A stretch of DNA of 64,000 nucleotides, from contig NZ_JBDKWZ010000007.1 of assembly GCF_039710355.1 (NCBI RefSeq), positions 248,001 through 312,000 on the forward strand, in the 5' to 3' direction. This DNA is from Rapidithrix thailandica. Lineage in GTDB: Bacteria > Bacteroidota > Bacteroidia > Cytophagales > Flammeovirgaceae. The stretch's first letter is position 1. Each line of letters begins with the position of its first letter. The position numbers and the translations under genes are program-made. This document shows positions 16,677 to 24,360 of this stretch, in pieces. The notes beneath the pieces are model-generated. The model was not told the origin of the DNA and made no database searches. It saw nothing but the letters and a program-made list of their open reading frames with translations.

Positions 16677-16968
16677 ATACCATGACCTACGCAATAATTA
16701 TCAGTTACTTATTCTTTGTTTTGGTATTTTCCCTGTGGCGTTCGGGGTACCTTCAACGCAAATGGTACCAGGCGGTGGAAGAACTGCAACTGGAGGGCAA
16801 GATCAGCGAACAAGAGGCCGGAGAACTTAAAAAAGACTTTCAGGTAAAGTTGTATTTTAAACCTACTTGGACGGATTTGCATAGCTGTGTACCGATTGAT
16901 TCCTTATCAAAAGTACGACAGCTTCACCGGGGATGAATGGGGATATTTAGCTACTTTAAGTTGATATT
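16677..16968. repeat. Right arm of a 0.29-kb inverted duplication
   Basis: Nearly identical in reverse complement to 1490-1778, including the bases just upstream of the ATG (ATACC) and about 25 bp beyond the stop, then diverging sharply. See the left arm for comparison. Confidence 0.85.
16682..16936 (+). CDS. Small single-pass membrane protein (right copy of inverted duplicate)
   Basis: An 84-residue protein almost identical to the one at 1519-1773, differing at about seven positions, most in the N-terminal membrane helix. Here it directly follows the integrase (58 bp after the repaired stop) and is overlapped by the integrase's frameshifted extension in another frame. The conserved soluble part (YLQRKWYQAVEELQLEGKIS) suggests selection for the protein. 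Occurring once next to an integrase and once at the end of a replication-linked operon suggests it belongs to the element family and not to the chromosome. Function unknown. Confidence 0.65.
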   Translation: MTYAIIISYLFFVLVFSLWRSGYLQRKWYQAVEELQLEGKISEQEAGELKKDFQVKLYFKPTWTDLHSCVPIDSLSKVRQLHRG

Positions 16969-17088
16969 TAACCTATATTCTTTCCTCCCCACAGCTCCTT
17001 TTATAAAAATCTACTATTTTAAATAGTAAAAACAATCGGATAGTAAACAACTAACCCTGATATCTAACAGTTTTGTTTTTGGTTGCTT

Positions 17089-17640
17089 TTAATTAAGCTC
17101 GTCCTTTTGTAGCACTTTTTTAAGCTCGTCCTTTTGTAGTTTTTCAGTCATATTAGTTACTCTAAACCATTTATAAAGCCCAAAAAGGGAAAAAAGACTT
17201 CCAACTGCTAGAAACAAGTCTTTGAATATGTCAAAAGAATTTATATGCTCATTTAAGATCTTAATCTTAGATTTATTATAGTTTATTACTATTTTTTTGG
17301 TTAAAATATCAAGCTCCTTAGTCTTAATTTTTTCAAATTCTTTATTATAGTTTGATTTCAACTGCTCAATTTTTTTTGTATCTAATTCACTTTTTGTTTT
17401 ATTTTCTAATTTAGAAAGGGTTTCTTTTGTTAGCAATTTTAAATTTCCTACATCTTCTTTCAATTGCTGAATTTGTAGGTTTAAAATTTCAGTATCCTTA
17501 TTATGTATATTTATTTCTAATTCAAGTTTTTGTTTTTTTTCTAATGGGTATATAAATGAAAACACTATCATAAACACACCACCCATGAATAGGAATTTAT
17601 ACAAATTGTCAGAGCTTGGAAATAAACTTGTTAATTCCAT
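17089..17640 (-). CDS. Membrane coiled-coil protein, second gene of a two-gene cassette
   Basis: A 183-residue protein: an N-terminal membrane helix (about residues 14-30), a long Lys/Glu-rich coiled coil (residues 32-125), then a second hydrophobic segment (FDIFKDLFLAVGSLFSLFGLY, about 136-155). The C-terminal end holds a repeated LQKDEL motif. The gene is very AT-rich. It starts one base after the stop of the EVE-like gene, so the two are co-translated. No known family is recognised. The arrangement suggests a membrane effector or a partner of the upstream sensor-like protein. Confidence 0.6.
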   Translation of the reverse strand: MELTSLFPSSDNLYKFLFMGGVFMIVFSFIYPLEKKQKLELEINIHNKDTEILNLQIQQLKEDVGNLKLLTKETLSKLENKTKSELDTKKIEQLKSNYNKEFEKIKTKELDILTKKIVINYNKSKIKILNEHINSFDIFKDLFLAVGSLFSLFGLYKWFRVTNMTEKLQKDELKKVLQKDELN

Positions 17641-17641
17641 A

Positions 17642-18568
17642 TTAAAATGAATTTATTTTTTGCCGGTCTACTTCTAATTCATCCATTACATTCTTAATGG
17701 ATTGTAATGTATCATTGTTTATTTCTATAATATTTTCTAATTCCTCTTTATGCTGAATATTAGCTGAACTACTATCACAACAAGTTAGGCTCAAAACAGC
17801 AGCTAAAATTATTAAAGACTTTCCTACTTGTAGCTTAAATTCAATTTTTCCAGGAGATTGTAGATTTAGTCTAATTGCATTATAGTCTATTTCTTCATTA
17901 AGTTGGAAATGCACATCTATACTTTCGACTAAGTCCTGAATTCCTTCAACCAACTTTAACAATGATTTTACATTTATTTCTCTTTGTGTTTTAATGTCAA
18001 GGACAAAGTGAGTATTATCTTCTTTAATATAAAGATTACTTATAACGTTGTCGATATAACGGCTATAGTCTTTGACACTACTAATTGTGTGTCTAGAAAT
18101 TTTAATTTTGTGAAATGTTGGGTCCAAATCCCCTATGGCTTTTTTAGTAATCCATCGAATTTTTTTCCTTTTACGAAACTCACAATCGGCTAAATTATCA
18201 TTTTCAATGTATGTTAATGAATCAGAAACCTCTCCAAAGGCAAAATAATTTGAACTATGGCTAGGGATTATTACTATGTCGCCTTTTCTAAGGTTAATAA
18301 AATTTAAAAGCTTATTGTATATAGCAGTAATATTACCTTTAGAGTTTTGATCTTGAGGGTCTAGCTCTTCAATTCTAGCAATTTTTTCTTTGACTACATC
18401 TTTCTGGGAATTTAGTAGTTCATCAAGAGTTATTTGGTTCCAGCCAATACCTATAAATCCATTATTTGTAAATGTATCAAAGTACTTACCACTATCGGTC
18501 CTTACAAACCAATATTCTGTTTCTCTTGATATCTCAGATACTTTACTTACTAGTTCTTCTATTATCAT
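17642..18568 (-). CDS. EVE/PUA-like domain protein with C-terminal membrane segment (candidate defence gene)
   Basis: A 308-residue protein. Residues 15-160 resemble the EVE/PUA-like module found at the N-terminus of Mrr/McrBC-type restriction proteins: YWFVRTDSGKYFDTF, then NGFIGIGWNQI, KGDIVIIPSHSSNYFAFGEV and RKRKKIRWI. The second half has an LKLVEGIQDLV helix, a beta segment (NLQSPGKIEF), a membrane helix around 250-265 (SLIILAAVLSLTCC) and a helical tail. EVE domains bind modified bases in DNA or RNA. Coupling one to a membrane segment and a membrane coiled-coil partner suggests sensing followed by membrane action, which is inference. The gene lies in AT-rich cargo behind an integrase. 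Confidence 0.6.
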   Translation of the reverse strand: MIIEELVSKVSEISRETEYWFVRTDSGKYFDTFTNNGFIGIGWNQITLDELLNSQKDVVKEKIARIEELDPQDQNSKGNITAIYNKLLNFINLRKGDIVIIPSHSSNYFAFGEVSDSLTYIENDNLADCEFRKRKKIRWITKKAIGDLDPTFHKIKISRHTISSVKDYSRYIDNVISNLYIKEDNTHFVLDIKTQREINVKSLLKLVEGIQDLVESIDVHFQLNEEIDYNAIRLNLQSPGKIEFKLQVGKSLIILAAVLSLTCCDSSSANIQHKEELENIIEINNDTLQSIKNVMDELEVDRQKINSF

Positions 18569-18849
18569 TTTTTTATTGATTAGTGTTAGTGGTTAGTGTC
18601 TATCAACCTATTTGTCTTAATATAGATGACTAAAGGCAGATCATATATTCTTAGGATTTTATTGACTTTTGAACATATCTGATATTCTTTACTCCCTAAT
18701 AAAGAATAATACTATGTAATACGTAAATATATATATAAAGACTCTTTACCTCGATATAGTAATAGACATTCCTTGAGTAAATGAGTACAATTTACTCTCC
18801 CTGTAAAAAAACAAAAGCCCAACTACTCAAGCTAGGCTTCTTTATGAAC
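18569..18849. other. AT-rich intergenic region with a shared 13-mer
   Basis: No gene is seen. The segment carries ATGTAATACGTAA at 18714-18726, an exact match to a 13-mer upstream of the TssD fusion gene (21025-21037), within a longer loosely similar AT-rich stretch. Both sit upstream of leftward genes and could be related promoter regions or a recombination scar. Confidence 0.4.
18806..18842 (-). terminator. Probable terminator after the TssD/partner operon
   Basis: On the minus strand AAGCC...GGGCTT forms an imperfect stem followed by TTTTGTTTTTTT, a few bases past the stop of the 282-residue gene at 18850. Confidence 0.6.
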
Positions 18850-19698
18850 TCATTTATACCAATAGATTCCATCTTTCCACAGAGGTTCCCCTTCCACATA
18901 GTCTTTTGGGTAAATCTTTCCTACGGGGATTAAGGGATCACCCACATTTGGGAAGAATCTGGGATTGTAAATAGATTCAATGTTAAAAAGCTCGTAAAGA
19001 TTTGTAAGGCTGTAGCTTTTAATATGACCGGGAATTTGACTCTGGTCAAATGATTCCATGTATTCAAAATCAAGTACCGTATCATCATCTTCTTTATACA
19101 CCATCTGAGTTTTGTAAATGATTTGCCCTCTGTATAATCTGATTTTTTGAAGGGCGTGTAGATCCGAGCGAAGCTCCATGATATTATACAGGTCATCAAG
19201 TGGTATGAACTTATCATTTACATAATAACTACACAAGGAAAAGAAATAAGTATGCTCTTTCGAATTGACAAAAAAACCTTCCAACCATCCACCTGCTTCG
19301 GGATAATCCTCCTTTTCTCTGGAGACATAGTGATAAGCATAACAAATCATAAACGTTACTCCCTCTGAGTAATGGAAATAAAAGTCATTATTTAAGAAGT
19401 GATAATGTTGATTGTACTGTTTGACCTTTGTAATTCTATTTTTTTTATCCTTATACACTTCAAAATATTCATTGGGAATAGAAGCCTGAGGGATTTTACC
19501 TGTTGGTTGTATCTTTAAAAAATCAAAGGCAGTATACCTCCCGGCATAGATCATTTTTTGATCGGTATAATTCTTTGAATCAGATATTTTTCTTGCTTTG
19601 TTGAGTATTTCTTTAATTAATATGCCTTTGTCATCTGATTGGGAGAAAACAGATATATAGCTAAATAGAGCCAGGATTAATAGAATATACTTTCTCAT
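18850..19698 (-). CDS. Secreted protein, candidate immunity partner of the TssD fusion
   Basis: A 282-residue protein with a clear signal peptide (YILLILALFSYISVFSQ), so it should act in the periplasm or at the envelope. The mature part is rich in aromatic and charged residues (YQDKKNRITKVK-like turns, HYVSREKEDYPEAGGW, GEPLWKDGIYWYK) with no enzymatic motif or known family. It begins 8 bp after the stop of the TssD/caspase-like fusion and ends at a terminator, forming a two-gene operon. In Bacteroidota type VI effector loci the gene immediately 3' of the effector is usually its immunity protein; that is the basis for this inference. It could instead be an accessory lipoprotein-like factor. 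Confidence 0.55.
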   Translation of the reverse strand: MRKYILLILALFSYISVFSQSDDKGILIKEILNKARKISDSKNYTDQKMIYAGRYTAFDFLKIQPTGKIPQASIPNEYFEVYKDKKNRITKVKQYNQHYHFLNNDFYFHYSEGVTFMICYAYHYVSREKEDYPEAGGWLEGFFVNSKEHTYFFSLCSYYVNDKFIPLDDLYNIMELRSDLHALQKIRLYRGQIIYKTQMVYKEDDDTVLDFEYMESFDQSQIPGHIKSYSLTNLYELFNIESIYNPRFFPNVGDPLIPVGKIYPKDYVEGEPLWKDGIYWYK

Positions 19699-19706
19699 GG
19701 TAGTAA

Positions 19707-20945
19707 TTATCTTCTTCGTATTACATTTTTTGGTATTCTAGTAGCATCTACAAATACAACCGGACGAGGTCCTGTACTCTTTAAATAAAAAGATGTTGGG
19801 AATCGAGGAGCATAAGGTAGTCCATCACGATATTCCATAAACCCCTCATTTTTGCTTGAGGGAGCTGTTAAATATGTATCTAATAACTTTCCATGATATG
19901 CTTTTGCCGAATTATCATGATTCAGCCAAAGTGTTTTACCCCGAAACTCCGGAAGTGACGATAAGGATTCTCCCAAACTTCCTTTCCCATTAGGGTTTTT
20001 AGCCCCTGCTCCGCATCCAGTTAAAAAGATTGTGCCTCCCTTCTTTACCATATTTGCAAGGTCCTGTAGAGCTAAAATAGCCATCATTCTGCCTGATTCA
20101 AATAAGGTATTATTCTTCATGTCTTCTACATCCTTACTATAAAGCATTTTAGCTCCTGAACGTAATGAGGTATTTGGAAAGCCAAAAGTCACTACCGCAA
20201 TTGCACTAGCTCCGGATCCATGTGACCTTACTATTAAGGTAGTAAGTTTTGAAAGTTTGGTTTCTGTTAAGTATGCTTTCGTTTTTTCAACAGCTTCATC
20301 TAATGTCTTTGCAAGAATAAAATCCCAGTTAACATTATCAATTGCTTTTTCAAAATTTGTTTTAAATTCATTATCATAACCAATAATAAGGTGACCTTTT
20401 CCTCTCCACTTTTTTTGAGTTGTATCTTCTTCTTTTTGCTCTTTTTCAGCCTCCGAATCATCCACTACCGGTCCCAATACGTTACCTGCTCCGGCGGTCA
20501 AATTATCGTAGGAATCGGTTAATGGGGTCGGCTCCGTCTTCACGCTCAAATCCGTTTCTTTCCAGTAGTGTTCCAGGATTTTCACTCCTCCATCGTAGAG
20601 AATGGCTGGAGAGAGTTTGACTTGGGTCATCATCGGTTCCCCGTTAACTCCGTTGAAATGGTTTTTGAAAAAGACGCAGTGTACATCGTACAACTCAAAC
20701 ACCCGGCTTTTGCTGTTTTGAGTCACCGGGGAGACGACAATCTTTACCTTTTTCACCATATCCATTCCCACCGACCAGGCAAAAAAGCTTTGATCCGAGG
20801 TGGTTTCAAAAGTAATGTCAAAAATCGTCCCGTTGGGTTTTCCCATCGGTTTCCCGTGTTCGTCTACCGAGCGGGTAAACCGGAATTTAAAGTCAAGGAT
20901 ATTCACTGCTTTATCCTCAACATAAAGTCTTGCAATCAGGCTCAT
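19707..20945 (-). CDS. Type VI secretion tube protein TssD (Hcp) fused to a caspase-like C-terminal domain
   Basis: A 412-residue protein in three parts. Residues 1-130 match the Bacteroidota TssD/Hcp family: MSLIARLYVEDKAVNILDFK, a FDITFETTSDQSFFAW strand, and a C-terminal TQVKLSPAILYDG strand ahead of HYWKE, close to the full length of a stand-alone tube subunit. Residues 131-178 are an acidic low-complexity linker. Residues 180-410 resemble clan CD cysteine peptidases (DUF4347/C80/CHAT type): LIVRSHGSG with candidate catalytic His242 and GTIFLTGCGAG with Cys311, spaced as a His-Cys dyad. This is the architecture of a specialised Hcp effector, carrying its toxin as a tube-subunit extension. 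No other T6SS gene is in the window, so it must rely on machinery elsewhere. Toxicity is inferred. Confidence 0.8.
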   Translation of the reverse strand: MSLIARLYVEDKAVNILDFKFRFTRSVDEHGKPMGKPNGTIFDITFETTSDQSFFAWSVGMDMVKKVKIVVSPVTQNSKSRVFELYDVHCVFFKNHFNGVNGEPMMTQVKLSPAILYDGGVKILEHYWKETDLSVKTEPTPLTDSYDNLTAGAGNVLGPVVDDSEAEKEQKEEDTTQKKWRGKGHLIIGYDNEFKTNFEKAIDNVNWDFILAKTLDEAVEKTKAYLTETKLSKLTTLIVRSHGSGASAIAVVTFGFPNTSLRSGAKMLYSKDVEDMKNNTLFESGRMMAILALQDLANMVKKGGTIFLTGCGAGAKNPNGKGSLGESLSSLPEFRGKTLWLNHDNSAKAYHGKLLDTYLTAPSSKNEGFMEYRDGLPYAPRFPTSFYLKSTGPRPVVFVDATRIPKNVIRRR

Positions 20946-21113
20946 ATTTCAAGGTCTTACTGGTTGAAAAAATAACTGAAAGTAGTTAGTTGCCTTGCTA
21001 GTGAGTATAAGTATAAAAAACACAATGTAATACGTAATTATACACACAAAAAAGCGCTTAACCTTGAAATATTATTAGTTTTTTTCAAAAAGGAATTACC
21101 TGAATAAAGGCAT

Positions 21114-21641
21114 CTACAACCCCGTTTTTAAGCTTCGTAAAGTCGCTAATCGATACAAATTCTGTAAGTTATGCACAAAGTCCACCCGGGTATAACGGCT
21201 GGCGATACGGGTTGTAAAACTCTCTCCGGATTGTGTCAAACAAAAGCCGTGTTTGTGGTAGATGTTGGCACCGCTCATTTCAAAGCCCATGGCCAAGAGC
21301 CAGTTGGGCTGTAAGAGGACCGGAAGGACCTTGTCGGCCGGTTGGCGGTTAATCAATTGTTGATCGTAGTCCAGGTGGCTTACTTCTTCCAGGCAGAAGC
21401 GTTTGTCTTGCTGCATTGCCCGCATGTCCACGTAATTGCCCGATTGCAGACCGGTATTGGCATTACTCTGGTTGGAATGCAAGGAAATATGGCCGGAGTA
21501 AATCAGCTCATTTTGAGTGCCGATACGCAGCAAATAGCTCCGCTCGGTGACCTGCGGGGTAGCCGAACGGTAGGTAATCACAGGAGTGTAACCGGTAGGG
21601 TTGCCGGAAAGATTGGGATTTGCTTGGGCTACCAGATACAA
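21114..21641 (-). pseudogene. Hypothetical protein, probably missing its N-terminus
   Basis: An open frame of about 175 codons with no ATG near its start: the first possible start is a TTG at 21641, and an in-frame stop lies inside a perfect palindrome just upstream. The product has a beta-rich first half (YLLRIGTQNELIYSGHISL) and ends YTRVDFVHNLQNLYRLAT, a pattern I associate with uncharacterised Bacteroidota proteins, without a function. The palindrome directly 5' suggests the coding part was cut by a rearrangement. It could be a remnant of another cargo gene upstream of the TssD fusion. Status as pseudogene is likely but not certain. Confidence 0.4.
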
Positions 21642-21649
21642 CTTGAATG

Positions 21650-21687
21650 AAAAGCGACTTTTTGATGATCAAAAAGTCGCTTTTTTT
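21650..21687. terminator. Perfect palindrome / bidirectional terminator
   Basis: Seventeen-base arms AAAAGCGACTTTTTGAT / ATCAAAAAGTCGCTTTT flank one central G, with a T-run on the plus side and four T on the minus side. It can terminate the leftward gene at 21824. It sits 9 bp from the apparent start of the truncated frame at 21641. Confidence 0.8.
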
Positions 21688-21823
21688 ATTTTCTGTGTCT
21701 CGACCTGATTCGTTAGGCTGATGCGCCTTTTTCTCCATGAATGGCAAAATCACCACAGAATTGACCTCTGAGGTAAAGTTTCGTTGTGGTTTTGGGGATT
21801 ACAAGACATGAAAGCCAGGAGAA

Positions 21824-22375
21824 TTAGTCATTGTCCAAGTACTTCATGGCTTTTTCTTTCGTCTTTCTTAATTCCGATATATTTTCATTTGTTGCTTCAA
21901 AAAGATCCAACCCTTCTTGCCCATTATTCCAAGTATACTCACTTTTTGGTTCCTTCTTGCTCTTTTTCTTTAAGAAGGAGTTTCTTGTGGCCATAATCAG
22001 TATTATTTGCCCAACCGCTAAACAGGCAATTAATTGACCTACTCCATCATCCACTTCTCCCATAAAATAATCCTTAAACTTATTCATAACAACAAAACCC
22101 AAAGATGCGTACATAATTGAGCCTATCCCAAATGGAAGAGTTCTATTTTTTCCCAAATAACTCCATATTCCAACTCCCAGATTTAACACTCCCCAAATGA
22201 GGAAAACTTTGAATTCCAGCGTCATACTGTGTTCAAAAAAGTAAATGGCAGCTGATATACAGGGTATGGCCATTAACACTATAATGGAGGTTGCGATCGC
22301 CTCGATTTTATCATAATAACCCAGTTCTTTCATCTTGATGGTGGAACTAAATAACGAATAAGTATATAAGTACAA
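21824..22375 (-). CDS. Four-pass membrane protein of unknown function
   Basis: A 183-residue protein; the start may be the internal Met at residue 15 (MKELGYYDKIEAIATSII). Four hydrophobic helices are visible at about residues 25-50, 52-72, 80-98 and 110-130. A charged cytoplasmic-type tail follows (LKKKSKKEPKSE), ending in helical residues. No family recognised. It is one of a series of small leftward accessory genes (21.8-24.0 kb) with uneven spacing and no shared theme. Confidence 0.55.
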   Translation of the reverse strand: MYLYTYSLFSSTIKMKELGYYDKIEAIATSIIVLMAIPCISAAIYFFEHSMTLEFKVFLIWGVLNLGVGIWSYLGKNRTLPFGIGSIMYASLGFVVMNKFKDYFMGEVDDGVGQLIACLAVGQIILIMATRNSFLKKKSKKEPKSEYTWNNGQEGLDLFEATNENISELRKTKEKAMKYLDND

Positions 22376-22441
22376 GGAAGGATATCCCCCTTTGGCAGTC
22401 GTTGTCTTTAATCAGTTTTTCGAAAACCTTTTGTATCAATA

Positions 22442-23014
22442 TTATTCAAGTAGTTCACACCCCATTTCGTCCAGTAACAGTTTAATGCTCCAAACTGCTT
22501 TTTCAGCATCGCTACCGGGAAGTTGATCATTGTCTTGAATACGGTAAATCGTTCTTAAAAAAGGTGTTTCGGATACTTCAATATCCATTAATTTTTTCAA
22601 GTTTTTTATTTTTTGATCAAAGTTTTCTATCGCGGTCCAATTTACTCTTATACTTCGCAACTGCTCCAAAGCATAAATTTCCGCTGGCAATTCTACCAAA
22701 TCACTCCAGGAAAAATTCACAACAATCGGATGCGTTAAAAGCCGGATATCAGAGGAAAGCCGTTTCATGCGAAGCCCAATCAAATGAATTACATCAAAAC
22801 GGTTTAGATTTTGGAAATCTTCACGGGATAACTCAGTGATATCCTTTCCAGGAAGTATAATTTCCTTTAAGGGCTTCTTTTTTCCCGAGTACTTTTCATC
22901 TATTTCTTCTGAAAGGTGTTTTATCTCATTGGGAATAGAATTTAATTCTTGCTGAGAAAAATCAAGTGTACCAAGATTATCAGTATACTCTAAAGTGTAA
23001 TTTAAATGCTTCAT
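22442..23014 (-). CDS. Leucine-rich-repeat-like protein
   Basis: A 190-residue soluble protein with LRR-type spacing: LDFSQQELNSIPNEIKHLS, LTHPIVVNFSWSDLVELPAE, then IYALEQLRSIRVNWTAIENF. The repeats are few and degenerate, so this is a short LRR-like interaction protein at best. No signal peptide, so cytoplasmic. An acidic helical C-terminus follows (IKLLLDEMGCELLE). Function unknown. In such islands LRR-like proteins sometimes act as immunity or interaction partners; there is no direct evidence here. Confidence 0.55.
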   Translation of the reverse strand: MKHLNYTLEYTDNLGTLDFSQQELNSIPNEIKHLSEEIDEKYSGKKKPLKEIILPGKDITELSREDFQNLNRFDVIHLIGLRMKRLSSDIRLLTHPIVVNFSWSDLVELPAEIYALEQLRSIRVNWTAIENFDQKIKNLKKLMDIEVSETPFLRTIYRIQDNDQLPGSDAEKAVWSIKLLLDEMGCELLE

Positions 23015-23059
23015 ATGATCAGAAGTTATTTTTGAGTTTTGATGTAAACTTAAAAGCCT

Positions 23060-23554
23060 TTAAACAGGTATCACTGGTGTTGTAACCGGACTTACCGGTT
23101 GGTTGGTTTCAAGAAAATACCTTTCTTTGGATTTTGATTTCGCCCCGATTCTATTATAAAACTTCATGGCGCGCTTATTAAAAGCAGGGGTTTGCCATTG
23201 AATTAAATTACAACCCAATAATACTGCTTCTTTCTTAATTCTATCAATCAGTTTTTCACCTATTCCATACCCTCTGCACTCCTCTGTCAAAAAGAGACAA
23301 TCCATATAGATATAATGGTTTGCATCCCAGGTAGAGAATTGTTTCATATACGTTGAGTAACCAACGATTTTATGATCTATTTCTACAATTAAGCAATACA
23401 AGGCGGGTGTTTCCGAAAACAGGAAATTACTTAACTTTTCCTCTTTCTTGGTTTGGTCGTATTCTGCTTGCTCGTAAGCCGCGTGTAATTTACAAAGCTC
23501 GATTACACCGGAAATATCTTCCCGTCTTACCGGCCTTATCGCAATTTCTTTCAT
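23060..23554 (-). CDS. GNAT-family N-acetyltransferase
   Basis: A 164-residue acetyltransferase. The N-terminal strand IAIRPVRREDISGVIELCKL, the core KIVGYSTYMKQFSTWDANHY and the acetyl-CoA loop LTEECRGYGIGEKLIDRIKK (R/Q-x-x-G-x-G/A) are all present, with NKRAMKFYNRIGA near the end. Substrate unknown; the closest resemblance is to diamine/aminoalkyl acetyltransferases. The ATG overlaps the TAA of the preceding gene by one base, so translation is coupled. Confidence 0.85.
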   Translation of the reverse strand: MKEIAIRPVRREDISGVIELCKLHAAYEQAEYDQTKKEEKLSNFLFSETPALYCLIVEIDHKIVGYSTYMKQFSTWDANHYIYMDCLFLTEECRGYGIGEKLIDRIKKEAVLLGCNLIQWQTPAFNKRAMKFYNRIGAKSKSKERYFLETNQPVSPVTTPVIPV

Positions 23555-24015
23555 TACATTTCTCCGTTATAAACCTCTTGTAAATACCCTTGGTAATTGG
23601 GTGCCGAAGCTTGCTTCAACACATTTCGCATCCAAGATAACCTTTCGTGATTAATTACCTCGAGTTCCCAGATACAAGGAGCAAGTCCATCCCCTGAGAT
23701 CCGTTTGAAGGCATCCGGTTGCTGAGAATCCGTCATAAAGATATGCGTGTTAAGCATGTTTTTCCCAACCCACCAATTGACCAAAGAAAATATTCCTTCG
23801 GTGCCTGCATGAAGGATCAAAAACCCAATGTTCTCATGACTCGCATCAAAGCTATTCTTCATCGAAAGCCATTTTGGCAACTCAGCTTTTACACTCTGAT
23901 AGTATTGAGGATGTTCAAACTCTCCAACCTTTGAAATTGTGTATATTTTAATCGCCCAATTGTCTATCCTATACACTTCTTGAAATCGTATTTTTCTTGT
24001 TTTGTATTCTTCCAT
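23554..24015 (-). CDS. Conserved-looking hypothetical protein coupled to a GNAT
   Basis: About 153 residues from the ATG at 24015. Alternatives upstream (ATG at 24063, TTG at 24111) are possible but add unconvincing sequence. The protein is aromatic and mixed alpha/beta (EVYRIDNWAIKIYTIS, FLILHAGTEGIFSLVNWWVG, APCIWELEVINHERLSWM). I do not recognise the family by name. A one-base TAATG overlap with the acetyltransferase gene indicates a two-gene operon, so the two products may act together, for example substrate recognition plus acetylation, which is a guess. Confidence 0.55.
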   Translation of the reverse strand: MEEYKTRKIRFQEVYRIDNWAIKIYTISKVGEFEHPQYYQSVKAELPKWLSMKNSFDASHENIGFLILHAGTEGIFSLVNWWVGKNMLNTHIFMTDSQQPDAFKRISGDGLAPCIWELEVINHERLSWMRNVLKQASAPNYQGYLQEVYNGEM

Positions 24016-24126
24016 ATACCTAATCATATCACCGGATTGTGTAACGTCCGGCATTGGTGCCATTCTTTTAACACCATGGGTAATGTCGCAAATATTCCAA
24101 GCACCTCCCAAACATACGGCATATGG

Positions 24127-24160
24127 AATACAAGCTCATACTACGGGCTTGTATTTTTTT
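24127..24160 (+). terminator. Hairpin with T-run upstream of leftward operon
   Basis: AATACAAGC / GCTTGTATT form a 9-bp stem with an 11-nt loop and a seven-T tail on the plus strand. No plus-strand gene ends nearby, so it may be a relic or may insulate the leftward operon. Confidence 0.5.
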
Positions 24161-24360
24161 ATCCTTATCGTTTTGTCCTCAATGTATTTTCACTTTCTCC
24201 AATTCGTATGCAGCGATAAGTTATTGGAAAACCGTCTATAGTTTTTTTTCATTTTGTAAGTAAAACACCAATGATCAAGTCTCTCTTTTTTATATTTTCG
24301 TAATTATTATGAACATGTTTATACATTCTGTAAATGGTCTGTTCAACAAAGAAAAATAAT

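Noticed and set aside
16625..16830. A C-terminal extension of the integrase as a real domain
   Set aside because: It begins at a homopolymer frameshift and runs through the 84-residue membrane gene in the wrong frame, giving a low-complexity Gly/Arg/Thr-rich end.
17089..21641. A complete type VI secretion locus
   Set aside because: Only a TssD fusion is present; no sheath, baseplate, membrane-complex or ClpV-type gene is visible.
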